From positions 1 to 35,011 of the IMG/VR virus record IMGVR_UViG_3300021956_000041: a stretch of 35,011 nt of DNA. One strand, 5' to 3'. The position numbers were made by a program, and so were the translations under genes. This DNA is from a virus. Shown here piece after piece: positions 22,885 to 28,943 of this stretch. Every line of letters starts with the position of its first letter. Position 1 is the stretch's first letter. Under the pieces are notes generated by a model. The model had not been told where the DNA came from, searched no databases, and was given only the letters and a program-made list of their open reading frames with translations.

Positions 22885-23847
22885 ATGAACCGCACCGACT
22901 TCGCCCTCTCCGCGGCCCAACGCATCGACGCGCGCGCCGCTTTCCGGCTCCTCGAGGGCACTGGCATCACGCTCGAGGAGGCCGCGCGACGCGCCGTTTC
23001 CGGCCGGCGTGCAATCAAACGAATCACCATCGAGGAGGCAATCGACCAGTTCGTCCGCTCACGCCTGTCCAACGGCAGCCGGTCGGCGACGGTCAACTGG
23101 TACGAATCCAAGCTCAAGCTCTTCGGCGTGCATTTCGGCAAACGGCATTTCGACGACGTGGACCGCGCGGCGATCCTCGACTGGCTCGGCGGACTCAAGC
23201 TCTCCCTGGGCACCAAGGCCGGCATCGCGCGCGCGATCCGCGCCCTCTGGCGCTGGGGCCTCATCTCCGAGCCCCCACTGGTTGGCGTGGACGCGACCAT
23301 CGGCTTGCAAACGACGGCGCCGGCCAACAGCGGCGAGGCCGAGTTTCTCACCGTCAACGAGGTTTCCCAGATCATGCGCGCGGCCGGCCCGTACCGCTCC
23401 GCCCTGGCGCTCCTGCTCTTTGCCGGCGTCCGGCCGGAGGAGCTTGCCGGCCAGGACAAGGACCGGCTCCTCTGGCAGCACGTCAAAATCGACGAGAAGC
23501 TCATCCGGATCCCCGCTGAGATCGCCAAGACCGGCAAGCCTCGGATCATCGAGCAACTCCCGCCGACCCTCTGGGCCTGGCTCGAGCCTGGCAAAGACTC
23601 CGACCCGATCTCCCCTGGCCGGTCACGCCAGGCGATCGAGCGCGCCCAGGACGCGATCTCGCGCAAAGACTGGCCGCACGACGGCACGCGCCACACGTTC
23701 GCGACGTACGCCCTGGCGTACGCGGCCGACGCCGGCAAGGTCGCGCACTGGCTCGGCCATGAAGGCAACCCGACCATGCTTTACCGGCATTACCGCGGCC
23801 TCGCCACCAAGTCGGAGGCCGACAAGTTTTTCGCGCTTCACCCGTAG
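22885..23847 (+). CDS. int: Tyrosine integrase
   Basis: A 320-residue tyrosine recombinase. An N-terminal core-binding SAM-like domain (about residues 48-125, ITIEEAIDQFVRSRLSNGSR onward) is followed by the catalytic domain: Arg183 in LLFAGVRPEEL, Lys216 in AKTGKPR, His265 and Arg269 in WPHDGTRHTFATY, His292 in WLGHEGN, and nucleophile Tyr303 in YRHYRGL. The spacing His265-x3-Arg269 is one longer than the usual HxxR. The ending, with EADKFFALHP shortly after the Tyr, resembles enzymes I associate with Verrucomicrobia and relatives. It catalyses recombination between attP (22707-22766) and the host tRNA-Leu gene. The 3' end overlaps the convergent gene by 10 bases. Confidence 0.93.
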   Translation: MNRTDFALSAAQRIDARAAFRLLEGTGITLEEAARRAVSGRRAIKRITIEEAIDQFVRSRLSNGSRSATVNWYESKLKLFGVHFGKRHFDDVDRAAILDWLGGLKLSLGTKAGIARAIRALWRWGLISEPPLVGVDATIGLQTTAPANSGEAEFLTVNEVSQIMRAAGPYRSALALLLFAGVRPEELAGQDKDRLLWQHVKIDEKLIRIPAEIAKTGKPRIIEQLPPTLWAWLEPGKDSDPISPGRSRQAIERAQDAISRKDWPHDGTRHTFATYALAYAADAGKVAHWLGHEGNPTMLYRHYRGLATKSEADKFFALHP

Positions 23848-24050
23848 CGCACCGAGCTCGAGGCGCGCGGCGCCTGGTCCGGCCGGCGGGTATTCTCGGC
23901 CGTCGCGTTCGACGCGTCGCGAATCTCTTTGAGTAGTTTTACCACCTCGCGGAGTTTCGACCAGATCATCACTGGCAGGAAAAGCCAGAAGGCCCCGATC
24001 ACCAGGGCGACGGAATAGAGGAGCACGGCTGGGACGGCTTGCGGATCCAT
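23838..24050 (-). CDS. Small membrane protein, leftward
   Basis: A 70-residue protein on the minus strand: MDPQAVPAVLLYSVALVIGAF, continuing WLFLPVMIWSKL, forms one long or two close hydrophobic helices (about residues 6-32). It is followed by an amphipathic helix (REVVKLLKEIRDASNATAEN) and a basic, unordered tail. The frame is open up to 24191, but the upstream part is basic and non-conserved in look, so I choose the internal ATG at 24050. It lies downstream of the leftward RHH gene and is convergent with the integrase gene, so it could be a lysogenic-state (for example superinfection-exclusion) gene, which is inference. Confidence 0.6.
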   Translation of the reverse strand: MDPQAVPAVLLYSVALVIGAFWLFLPVMIWSKLREVVKLLKEIRDASNATAENTRRPDQAPRASSSVRYG

Positions 24051-24281
24051 GCCTGGCGTTTTCGCCGGCAAATAATGCCGGAGCGAGCCGGTTTTTGACG
24101 GTGGGACAACGAGTGTCCCACCCGATGCCGTACTGTTACGGACTGCGCACCGACGAATTACGTATAAGTCGCGGTTGCGATCACCCCGCAAAGCAACTTT
24201 CCCAGCCTCTTCCCATGCCCACCCACAACTTGTGCCACCACTGCGCCGCGCACCAGGTCGCGCTCGCGACAGTGGCCAGAA
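24051..24281. promoter_or_regulatory. Regulatory gap with two inverted repeats and an ATTACGTA motif
   Basis: No convincing gene lies in these 231 bases. Two perfect inverted repeats stand out: CCGGCA-AATAA-TGCCGG (24065-24081) and GTGGGACA-ACGAG-TGTCCCAC (24101-24121). Neither is followed by a T-run on either strand, so they look like operators rather than terminators. ATTACGTATAA at 24157-24167 is nearly the same as a motif in the divergent RHH promoter (24625-24639, read on the minus strand). A TTGACG hexamer (24095-24100) has no matching -10 box. Confidence 0.5.
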
Positions 24282-24566
24282 CTATTTTTGCGTACGTTTC
24301 GCCGCGCCGTCGCCGCGCGTGTCTCGCAGCGCTTGCAAGGCTGCGGTCACGCTTTGCTCGAGGACGTGGAGCTCGCGCGCGGTCTTCGGATCACGACGCA
24401 GCATCTCCTCCCGCGCGATCTCGCGCTCGAGGAGCTCGCAAATGATCTCGACGAGCGACTTGCCCTGGCGCTTCGCGTATTCATGGAAACGCTCCCTCTG
24501 CTCGAGCTCGAGTGAGAGAGTGAGTTTCGCCGCGCGTTTGCTCGCGCCTCTGATCGGTCGGGCCAT
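24282..24566 (-). CDS. Ribbon-helix-helix regulator, leftward
   Basis: A 94-residue protein. The RHH fold is seen as a strand AAKLTLSLELEQ (about residues 12-23), helix A RERFHEYAKRQG, a turn KS and helix B LVEIICELLEREIAREE. A helical tail follows (MLRRDPKTARELHVLEQSVTAALQALRD). RHH dimers bind the DNA major groove with the strand. It is divergent from another RHH gene at 24673, sharing a 106-bp AT-rich operator region. As the main leftward regulator next to the integrase it is the best candidate for the lysogeny repressor; no CI-like protein is seen. Confidence 0.78.
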   Translation of the reverse strand: MARPIRGASKRAAKLTLSLELEQRERFHEYAKRQGKSLVEIICELLEREIAREEMLRRDPKTARELHVLEQSVTAALQALRDTRGDGAAKRTQK

Positions 24567-24672
24567 GCAATAGTTTTATGCGCATTAAACACGGGAGCGC
24601 AAATTTTTTCTTGTGTCCCGTATTTTATACGTACGTAATGCGTCCAAGAAAAACGGATACCCACTCCCCCAC
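24567..24672. promoter_or_regulatory. Divergent promoter/operator region between two RHH genes
   Basis: This gap is markedly AT-richer than its surroundings. It contains the perfect palindrome TACGTACGTA (24628-24637) within TTATACGTACGTAAT (24625-24639), and an inverted repeat ACGGGA...TCCCGT (24591-24596 and 24616-24621). On the minus strand, TATAAA with TTTCTT 16 bases upstream is a possible promoter but too far from the ATG to be certain; TTGCGC-17-ATAAAA is nearer the leftward gene. Binding of one or both RHH proteins here is likely but inferred. Confidence 0.6.
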
Positions 24673-24846
24673 ATGGCAAGACCCAGAAAGAACGTGCGGC
24701 CGGTCAACCTGACCCTACCGCTCCCAATCAAAACAGAGGCCTCGCGCATCGCCTACCGGCGAAACCTCTCCCTCTCGCAACTGGTCACGCAACTCCTCGA
24801 GGCGCGGATCCAGGAGGAGACCAAGGCCGCACAAAAGGCCGCTTGA
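24673..24846 (+). CDS. Small ribbon-helix-helix regulator, rightward
   Basis: A 57-residue Arc-like protein: basic N-terminus MARPRKNVR, strand PVNLTLPLPIK, helix A TEASRIAYRRNL, turn SLSQ, helix B LVTQLLEARIQEETK. This is just the minimal RHH fold. It starts 106 bases from the divergent RHH gene and is first in the rightward early transcript, the position of a Cro-like regulator. The ATG at 24673 is used because the frame upstream (from 24613) lies in the operator region. Confidence 0.72.
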   Translation: MARPRKNVRPVNLTLPLPIKTEASRIAYRRNLSLSQLVTQLLEARIQEETKAAQKAA

Positions 24847-24857
24847 TTTTTCACCCC

Positions 24858-24983
24858 ATGAAAACCACCCGCTCCATCATCCTCGCCGCGTTCGCGGCCG
24901 TTTCGTTCGCCGTCCTGGCAGTGGTCGCCGCCGTCCAGGTTGTTTGCACCGGCCGCAAGGCCCTCGAGGAAATCCAAGGCTGA
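24858..24983 (+). CDS. 41-residue single-pass membrane peptide
   Basis: MKTTRSIILAAFAAVSFAVL, then AVVAAVQVVC, is a basic start followed by one long hydrophobic helix (about residues 6-30); the tail TGRKALEEIQG is charged. It lies 11 bases after the RHH stop and 3 bases before the next ATG, in a tightly packed series, with the usual ACCCCATG start context, so I think it is real despite its size. It could also be a small secreted peptide. No homologue known to me. Confidence 0.55.
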   Translation: MKTTRSIILAAFAAVSFAVLAVVAAVQVVCTGRKALEEIQG

Positions 24984-24986
24984 CAA

Positions 24987-25232
24987 ATGATCTCGACCGA
25001 GGACATCGAGGCCATCGCGCGCCGCGTCGTCGAGCTCCAGGCGGAGCAGTCGATGCGCAACGAGCGGGTCCTCACCAGGGCCGAGGCCCGCGCGTACGTT
25101 AAGCGCGAATCCGAGGCCGCGTTTCACGACTGGTGCAAGCGCTGGCGGATCAAGGCCGCCGTGCATGGCCGGTACTCGCGCGACCAACTCGACCTTGCCC
25201 TGGAACGCGAAAGCCGACTCCGCGCCGCATGA
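24987..25232 (+). CDS. Small HTH/excisionase-like protein
   Basis: An 81-residue protein. VLTRAEARAYVKRESEAAFHDWCKRW (about residues 28-53) followed by a short wing (RIKAAVHGRYSRDQLDLALERES) has the layout of excisionase/MerR-like winged HTH proteins: helix-turn-helix, 'W' in the recognition helix, a basic wing and a final helix binding the major groove. Located in the early series after the RHH switch, it may be the excisionase that reverses integration, which is inferred. The stop overlaps the next ATG by 4 bases. Confidence 0.65.
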   Translation: MISTEDIEAIARRVVELQAEQSMRNERVLTRAEARAYVKRESEAAFHDWCKRWRIKAAVHGRYSRDQLDLALERESRLRAA

Positions 25233-25444
25233 CTCCCCCGTACGACAACTCATCCGACGACCTCGAGATCGAGATCGCCGAGCTCGAGGAGGAAAACGCG
25301 ACGCTCCTCCGCCAGCGCAACGGCTGGCGCCAGGCCGCCGAAACCTTGGCCGAGGCCCTCCGCTTCGCCCGCGACACCGGCATCCACGACGGCGACACCG
25401 TCAACGCCGCCATCGATTTTTTCCAACGCCAGCAGAAGAAATGA
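25229..25444 (+). CDS. Small acidic coiled-coil protein
   Basis: A 71-residue protein. An acidic coiled coil (DDLEIEIAELEEENATLLRQ) runs into a second helix (RNGWRQAAETLAEALRFARD), and the end (GDTVNAAIDFFQRQQKK) is helical. Leu and Ile recur at heptad spacing. No family recognised; such proteins are common in phage early regions as partners or inhibitors. It overlaps both neighbours by 4 bases (ATGA), so it is translated with them. Confidence 0.65.
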   Translation: MTPPYDNSSDDLEIEIAELEEENATLLRQRNGWRQAAETLAEALRFARDTGIHDGDTVNAAIDFFQRQQKK

Positions 25445-25725
25445 GCAACCACGCCACCACCGCGGCCGAGCTCGTCCTTGGCGATCGTAATGCGTCCTAC
25501 GGCAACCCCGCGGACGATTACGCCAAGGTCGCGAAACTCTGGTCCGGCCTTTTGCACCCGATCCTCAAGCGCGACATCACGCCCCAGGAGGCGATCCTCT
25601 GCATGGTCGCTCTCAAACTGGCGCGCGAAGTCCACGCGCACAAGGACGACAACCTCATCGACGCCCACGGCTACCTCCTTTGCTACGCCTGGGCGCAGTC
25701 CGGCGAACGGCCGGAGAAACAGTGA
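25441..25725 (+). CDS. DUF6378-like phage protein
   Basis: A 94-residue helical protein with the family pattern: LVLGDRNASYGNPADDYAKVAKLWSGLL near the start, PQEAILCMVALKLAREVHAHKDDNLIDAHGYLLCYAW after it. The conserved 'DRxxxYGxPxxDYxxxAxLW' and 'MxxLKxAR...DnxxDxxGY' residues recall MazG-like nucleotide-binding helical bundles. It may act on nucleotides, which is inferred from the fold resemblance. The start overlaps the previous stop by 4 bases. Confidence 0.75.
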   Translation: MSNHATTAAELVLGDRNASYGNPADDYAKVAKLWSGLLHPILKRDITPQEAILCMVALKLAREVHAHKDDNLIDAHGYLLCYAWAQSGERPEKQ

Positions 25726-25728
25726 GCC

Positions 25729-25902
25729 ATGACTTTCGAGACCAAACTTTTCCTCTCTCTCCTGGTCGTCCTCGCGGCCGGCATCGCGCTGGTCGCGGTC
25801 GGCCTGGGACTTTCGGGCAAGCTCGCCGCCCTGGGCGTCGGACTCCTCCTGTACGTCGCCGCACTCAAGGGCCTTGCGGCCCTTTGGAAAGGCCGCCCGT
25901 GA
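25729..25902 (+). CDS. Two-helix small membrane protein
   Basis: A 57-residue protein with two hydrophobic helices: LFLSLLVVLAAGIALVAVGLG (about residues 7-27) and LAALGVGLLLYVAALKGLAAL (about residues 32-52), joined by SGK. The tail WKGRP is basic. It starts 3 bases after the previous stop (TGAGCCATG) and overlaps the next gene by 4 bases. No family recognised; it is one of three tiny membrane proteins in this early block. Confidence 0.55.
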   Translation: MTFETKLFLSLLVVLAAGIALVAVGLGLSGKLAALGVGLLLYVAALKGLAALWKGRP

Positions 25903-26066
25903 CGCTGGCCATCATCTTCGCCGGCAAGGTCGCGGCCTGGATCCGCACCCTGGTCATCGCGCTCCTGGCGACCGTCATTTTCTGGGTCTTCCTGGTCGCG
26001 CTCCTGGCGTCCGCCGCCAAGCGCCGCGTCCTTCGCCAGCCCAAGATCCTCGAGCTCGAGGACTGA
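25899..26066 (+). CDS. Single-pass small membrane protein
   Basis: A 55-residue protein starting with GTG at 25899, overlapping the upstream stop (GTGA). One hydrophobic helix (about residues 18-38, LVIALLATVIFWVFLVALLA) is followed by a basic then acidic tail (AAKRRVLRQPKILELED). The start choice is supported by the overlap. Function unknown; it may act with the two-helix protein before it. The gene ends just before a set of three hairpins. Confidence 0.5.
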   Translation: MTLAIIFAGKVAAWIRTLVIALLATVIFWVFLVALLASAAKRRVLRQPKILELED

Positions 26067-26171
26067 TTCCGGCCGGCATCCGGCCCCGTTCAATTTTTGC
26101 CCCTCAAGGCAAAAACGCCCTGACCGCGTCAACGGCCAGGGCGCATCCGAAAACCTAGTACTAAAAACACC
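26067..26171 (+). promoter_or_regulatory. Three consecutive hairpins before the replication operon
   Basis: GGCCGG-CAT-CCGGCC (26071-26085) is followed 8 bases later by a T5 tract and resembles a terminator. TTTTTGCC (26094-26101) pairs perfectly with GGCAAAAA (26108-26115). CGCCCTG (26116-26122) pairs with CAGGGCG (26137-26143), with three further CCG/CGG pairs (26124-26126 and 26133-26135). Because the second hairpin's left arm is the T-tract of the first, the two compete, as in attenuation or antitermination. A promoter near CTAGTACTAAAA (26155-26166) is possible. Confidence 0.5.
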
Positions 26172-27341
26172 ATGCCATTGCAGATCATCAGAGGCAAGCG
26201 CCAAGGCGCCATTCGTGCCGTCATCTACGGCACCGAGGGCATCGGGAAATCGACCTTCGCGTCGAAAATCCCCGAGGCACTCATAATCGACACCGAGGAC
26301 GGCACCGGCCAGATCGAGGCCGCGCGCGTCATCGCCCTCGACTGGCGTGCCATCGAGCACGCCGTCAAGGAGATCATCGCCGACGCCCAGGGATTCCAGG
26401 CCGTAGTCATCGACACCGCCGACTGGCTCGAGAAGGCCCTCATCGAGCACGTCCTCCGCCAGGCCGGCAAAAAGTCGATCGAGGACTTCGGGTACGGGAA
26501 AGGGTACACGATCATCCAGGAGCACGTCGTCCGATTCCTGGCGCAACTCGACCAACTGATCGCCAAGGGCGTCCACGTTGTTTTCGTTGCGCACGCGAAG
26601 GTCACGCGCACGTCGCCGCCTGACCAGACCGACGGCTTCGACCGCTACGAGCTCAAGCTCACCAAGCAAGTCGCGCCGCTCCTCAAGGAGTGGGCAGACC
26701 TGGTCCTCTTCTGCAATTACCGCATCCAGGTCGTCGAGGGCACCGACGGCCGGCTCAAGGCCCAGGGCGGCAAGGAGCGGATCATGCACTGCGTACACTC
26801 GGCAGCCTGGGACGCGAAAAACCGCTTCGGTCTGCCGGACGAGCTCCCGATGGAATTTGCCAAGATCGCGCACCTGTTCTCGAGCTCGACCCCGCGGCCG
26901 GCAACGCCCGCGGCGAAAGCGGAGGCCGACGTCCAGGCCGCCGTCGTCGCAGACCCGGCGCCGGCCGAGCGCGCCACGGCCCTCCAGGTCGCCGCCATCC
27001 AGGCCGCAAAGTCCAAGCCTGGCGCCGCGGCACTGATCGAGGAGGCGCTGGCATATTGCGAAGCGCTCGACCTCGAGGAGATCGAGCAAAGCGTCGCCGG
27101 CAAGCTGGTCGCCAAGCTCGAGGCCATCACGGCCGCGAAGCCCGCCGGCTACGTTTTCCCGCCGGCCGTCTTGGCCTGGCTCGAGGACAATGACGCCGCG
27201 GTCAACGCGTACTTCCGACACGTCGGCTGGGCGCCCTGGCGCGAGCTCGACTCCGACAAGGCCAACTCGGTCGTCGATCGTTTCGAGAAACTCAAGGGCG
27301 CCGTCCTGGCGCACAGCAAACCAGCGAAGAAGGCCGCATGA
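26172..27341 (+). CDS. RecA-like ATPase (AAA_24/Sak4-like)
   Basis: A 389-residue protein. The N-terminal ATPase has a Walker A GTEGIGKS (residues 20-27), IIDTEDGTGQIEA (a family motif after strand 2) and a Walker B VVIDTADW (residues 78-85). VHVVFVAHAKVTR (about 135-147) is the sensor strand. These are features of AAA_24/Sak4-like recombinases, which pair single strands during recombination and replication. The region from about residue 240 is Ala-rich and helical and may bind a partner. It heads a tightly packed series with an ssDNA-binding-like protein and a helicase. No Shine-Dalgarno sequence; three hairpins lie upstream. Confidence 0.82.
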   Translation: MPLQIIRGKRQGAIRAVIYGTEGIGKSTFASKIPEALIIDTEDGTGQIEAARVIALDWRAIEHAVKEIIADAQGFQAVVIDTADWLEKALIEHVLRQAGKKSIEDFGYGKGYTIIQEHVVRFLAQLDQLIAKGVHVVFVAHAKVTRTSPPDQTDGFDRYELKLTKQVAPLLKEWADLVLFCNYRIQVVEGTDGRLKAQGGKERIMHCVHSAAWDAKNRFGLPDELPMEFAKIAHLFSSSTPRPATPAAKAEADVQAAVVADPAPAERATALQVAAIQAAKSKPGAAALIEEALAYCEALDLEEIEQSVAGKLVAKLEAITAAKPAGYVFPPAVLAWLEDNDAAVNAYFRHVGWAPWRELDSDKANSVVDRFEKLKGAVLAHSKPAKKAA

Positions 27342-27784
27342 AAATCGAAATCAACAAAGTCGCCGAGGTCATAAAAAAGAACCAGGTCGATCCCGCTATC
27401 ATCCGCCGCATCATCGAGGAGCTAAACCTCGAGGCGCAACCGGAGCCTGGCGAGGAGACGGCCCCCGCCGTCAAAAAGCAGTTTGCGATCCTCATCAGCG
27501 ATCCCAACGGCGTGATACCGAGCGGGTGCCTGGTCGGCTGGGTCTTGCAGATCCCAGAAAACGAAAGCGTCGCCACCACTCAGGACCGAATCCTGCGCGG
27601 AGCCTACGACTTCAACGCATCAAAGAAGGGCCGCTTGCTGCCGGTCAAAACGATCGGCGAGGCGCTGGAATCCGTGCCGGCCAAATTCTTCAAGGAGGCC
27701 GATCTCTGGGTAAAAACCAAGACGCCGGTCCTTGTACTTCGCACGGACAACGAAATCCCGCGCGACTCAAAGGAGGCCGCATGA
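27338..27784 (+). CDS. Unknown protein in the recombination operon
   Basis: A 148-residue protein overlapping both neighbours by 4 bases. The start is helical and charged (KIEINKVAEVIKKNQVDPAIIRRIIEELNLEAQ). The centre (KKQFAILISDPNGVIPSGCLVGWVLQIPENESVATTQDRILRGAYDFNASKKG) is beta-rich, followed by VKTIGEALESVPAKFFKEADLWVKTKTPVLVLRTDNEIP. The pattern resembles small phage proteins encoded next to Sak4-like ATPases, but I cannot name a family. It is likely a recombination or replication accessory. Confidence 0.7.
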   Translation: MKIEINKVAEVIKKNQVDPAIIRRIIEELNLEAQPEPGEETAPAVKKQFAILISDPNGVIPSGCLVGWVLQIPENESVATTQDRILRGAYDFNASKKGRLLPVKTIGEALESVPAKFFKEADLWVKTKTPVLVLRTDNEIPRDSKEAA

Positions 27785-28500
27785 GCGACGCCATCGTCAT
27801 CACGCCGGCGCTGAACGCCGCCCAGATCACCACGGCCGCAGACGCCCGCCGGCAACGCGACGAGCTCCTCCACCGCTCCGCGATCGTCACCGAGGTCAAG
27901 GACCGGATCGACGCCGACGACGCGACCAACGTGCTCCGCGACCTCAAGGCCTTCACGGTCTCCATCGAGAGCGCGCGGGTCGCCGCCAAGGCGCCCGTCC
28001 TGGACGTCGGCCGCAAGATCGACGCCCTGGCCAAGGAGCTCGCCGACAAGGCGACTGCCGAGGCCGGCCGGATCTCCAAGGTCCTCGGCGCTTTCGAGGC
28101 CGAGGAGCGGCGCAAGGTCGAGGAGGCCCGATACCAGGCCGAGCTCGAGGCCCGCCGGATCGCCGCGGAGGCCCAGCGCCAGGCCGTCCAGGCCCGCGCC
28201 GCGGCTCCCACCGCGGAGGCCGCCGATCGCGCAAGCGACGCTGTGCTCGAGAAGGCCGCCGAGGCCGTCGTCGCCGTACGTCAACAGGCCGCGGCCGTGA
28301 ACACGCGCCAGGCCGGCACCCAAGTCCGCGAGGACGTTGTTTTCGAGGTCACCGACATCCGCGCGCTTTTCGGAGCGCATCCGGAGCTCGTCAACCTCGA
28401 GCCAAACGGCACCGCGATCCGCGCGATCCTGCGCGCCAACCCCAACCTACAAGTCCCAGGCCTCCGCCACTGGCGCGAGGCGAAGCTCAACGTCCGATAA
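27781..28500 (+). CDS. Coiled-coil protein of the recombination operon
   Basis: A 239-residue protein. About residues 15-165 form a long charged coiled coil (DARRQRDELLHRSAIVTEVK, then RISKVLGAFEAEERRKVEEA and AELEARRIAAEAQRQAVQAR). The C-terminal 60 residues are compact: VVFEVTDIRALFGAHPELVNLEPNGTAIRAILRANPNLQVPGLRHWREAKL. Both parts match the layout of phage proteins found beside ATPase and SSB-like genes that may hold the nucleoprotein complex. An AAAGGAGG lies 4 bases before the ATG, a strong Shine-Dalgarno sequence. Precise function unknown. Confidence 0.75.
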   Translation: MSDAIVITPALNAAQITTAADARRQRDELLHRSAIVTEVKDRIDADDATNVLRDLKAFTVSIESARVAAKAPVLDVGRKIDALAKELADKATAEAGRISKVLGAFEAEERRKVEEARYQAELEARRIAAEAQRQAVQARAAAPTAEAADRASDAVLEKAAEAVVAVRQQAAAVNTRQAGTQVREDVVFEVTDIRALFGAHPELVNLEPNGTAIRAILRANPNLQVPGLRHWREAKLNVR

Positions 28501-28505
28501 ATTCC

Positions 28506-28943
28506 ATGCCTACAATCCAAAATCCAGGCCGTTACGCGGCCACCGTTTCCACTGCCGAGTTTGGCGAAAGCCAAAACGGCACGCCTTACCTGGAGCTCCA
28601 GTTTTCTACCGACCAGGGCGAGCACATCACCGGCTGGCTTTACCTGTCCGAGAAAGCGCTCCCTGGCTCACTGCGCACGCTGCGCGAGGCCTTCGAGTTC
28701 GACGGCAATTTCGAGGCCGTCATCGACCAGGTTGCCGGCAAGCCGTGCTCGCTGACGGTCGAGACCGAGGAGTACGAGGGCAAGGAGCGTCTGCGCGTCA
28801 AGTGGATCAACGCCCCGCGCACGTCCAAGCCGATCGACAACCAGGGCCAGTTCCTCAAGGCGCTTTCGGCCAAGGCCGCGCGGATCCCGCGCGAAGCCCC
28901 CAAGGCCGCCGCCCCGACCCGAAAGTCCGTCCCGTTCGCGTGA
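28506..28943 (+). CDS. ssDNA-binding-like protein (DUF669-like)
   Basis: A 145-residue protein with an OB-like beta core: AATVSTAEFGESQNGTPYLELQFSTDQGEHITGWLYLSEKALPGSLRTLREAFEFDG, then KPCSLTVETEEYEGKERLRVKWINAP. This resembles DUF669-type proteins that bind single-stranded DNA and work with Sak4-like ATPases. The tail is Ala/Pro-rich and ends KSVPFA, recalling the short hydrophobic tip (IPF) of SSB tails without the acidic residues. It overlaps the helicase gene by 4 bases. The role is inferred from fold-like pattern and context. Confidence 0.7.
   Translation: MPTIQNPGRYAATVSTAEFGESQNGTPYLELQFSTDQGEHITGWLYLSEKALPGSLRTLREAFEFDGNFEAVIDQVAGKPCSLTVETEEYEGKERLRVKWINAPRTSKPIDNQGQFLKALSAKAARIPREAPKAAAPTRKSVPFA

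Noticed and set aside
24101-24121. Rho-independent terminator
   Set aside because: The 8-bp stem is perfect, but no T-run follows it on either strand.
24051-24191. Longer N-terminus of the leftward membrane protein
   Set aside because: The added 47 residues cross two perfect inverted repeats and look non-coding. The ATG at 24050 begins right before the hydrophobic helix.
24215-24445. Plus-strand frame beginning MPTHNLCHHC
   Set aside because: Most of it is antisense to the leftward RHH gene and becomes an Arg/Ala-rich shadow. The short Cys-x2-Cys start alone is not enough.
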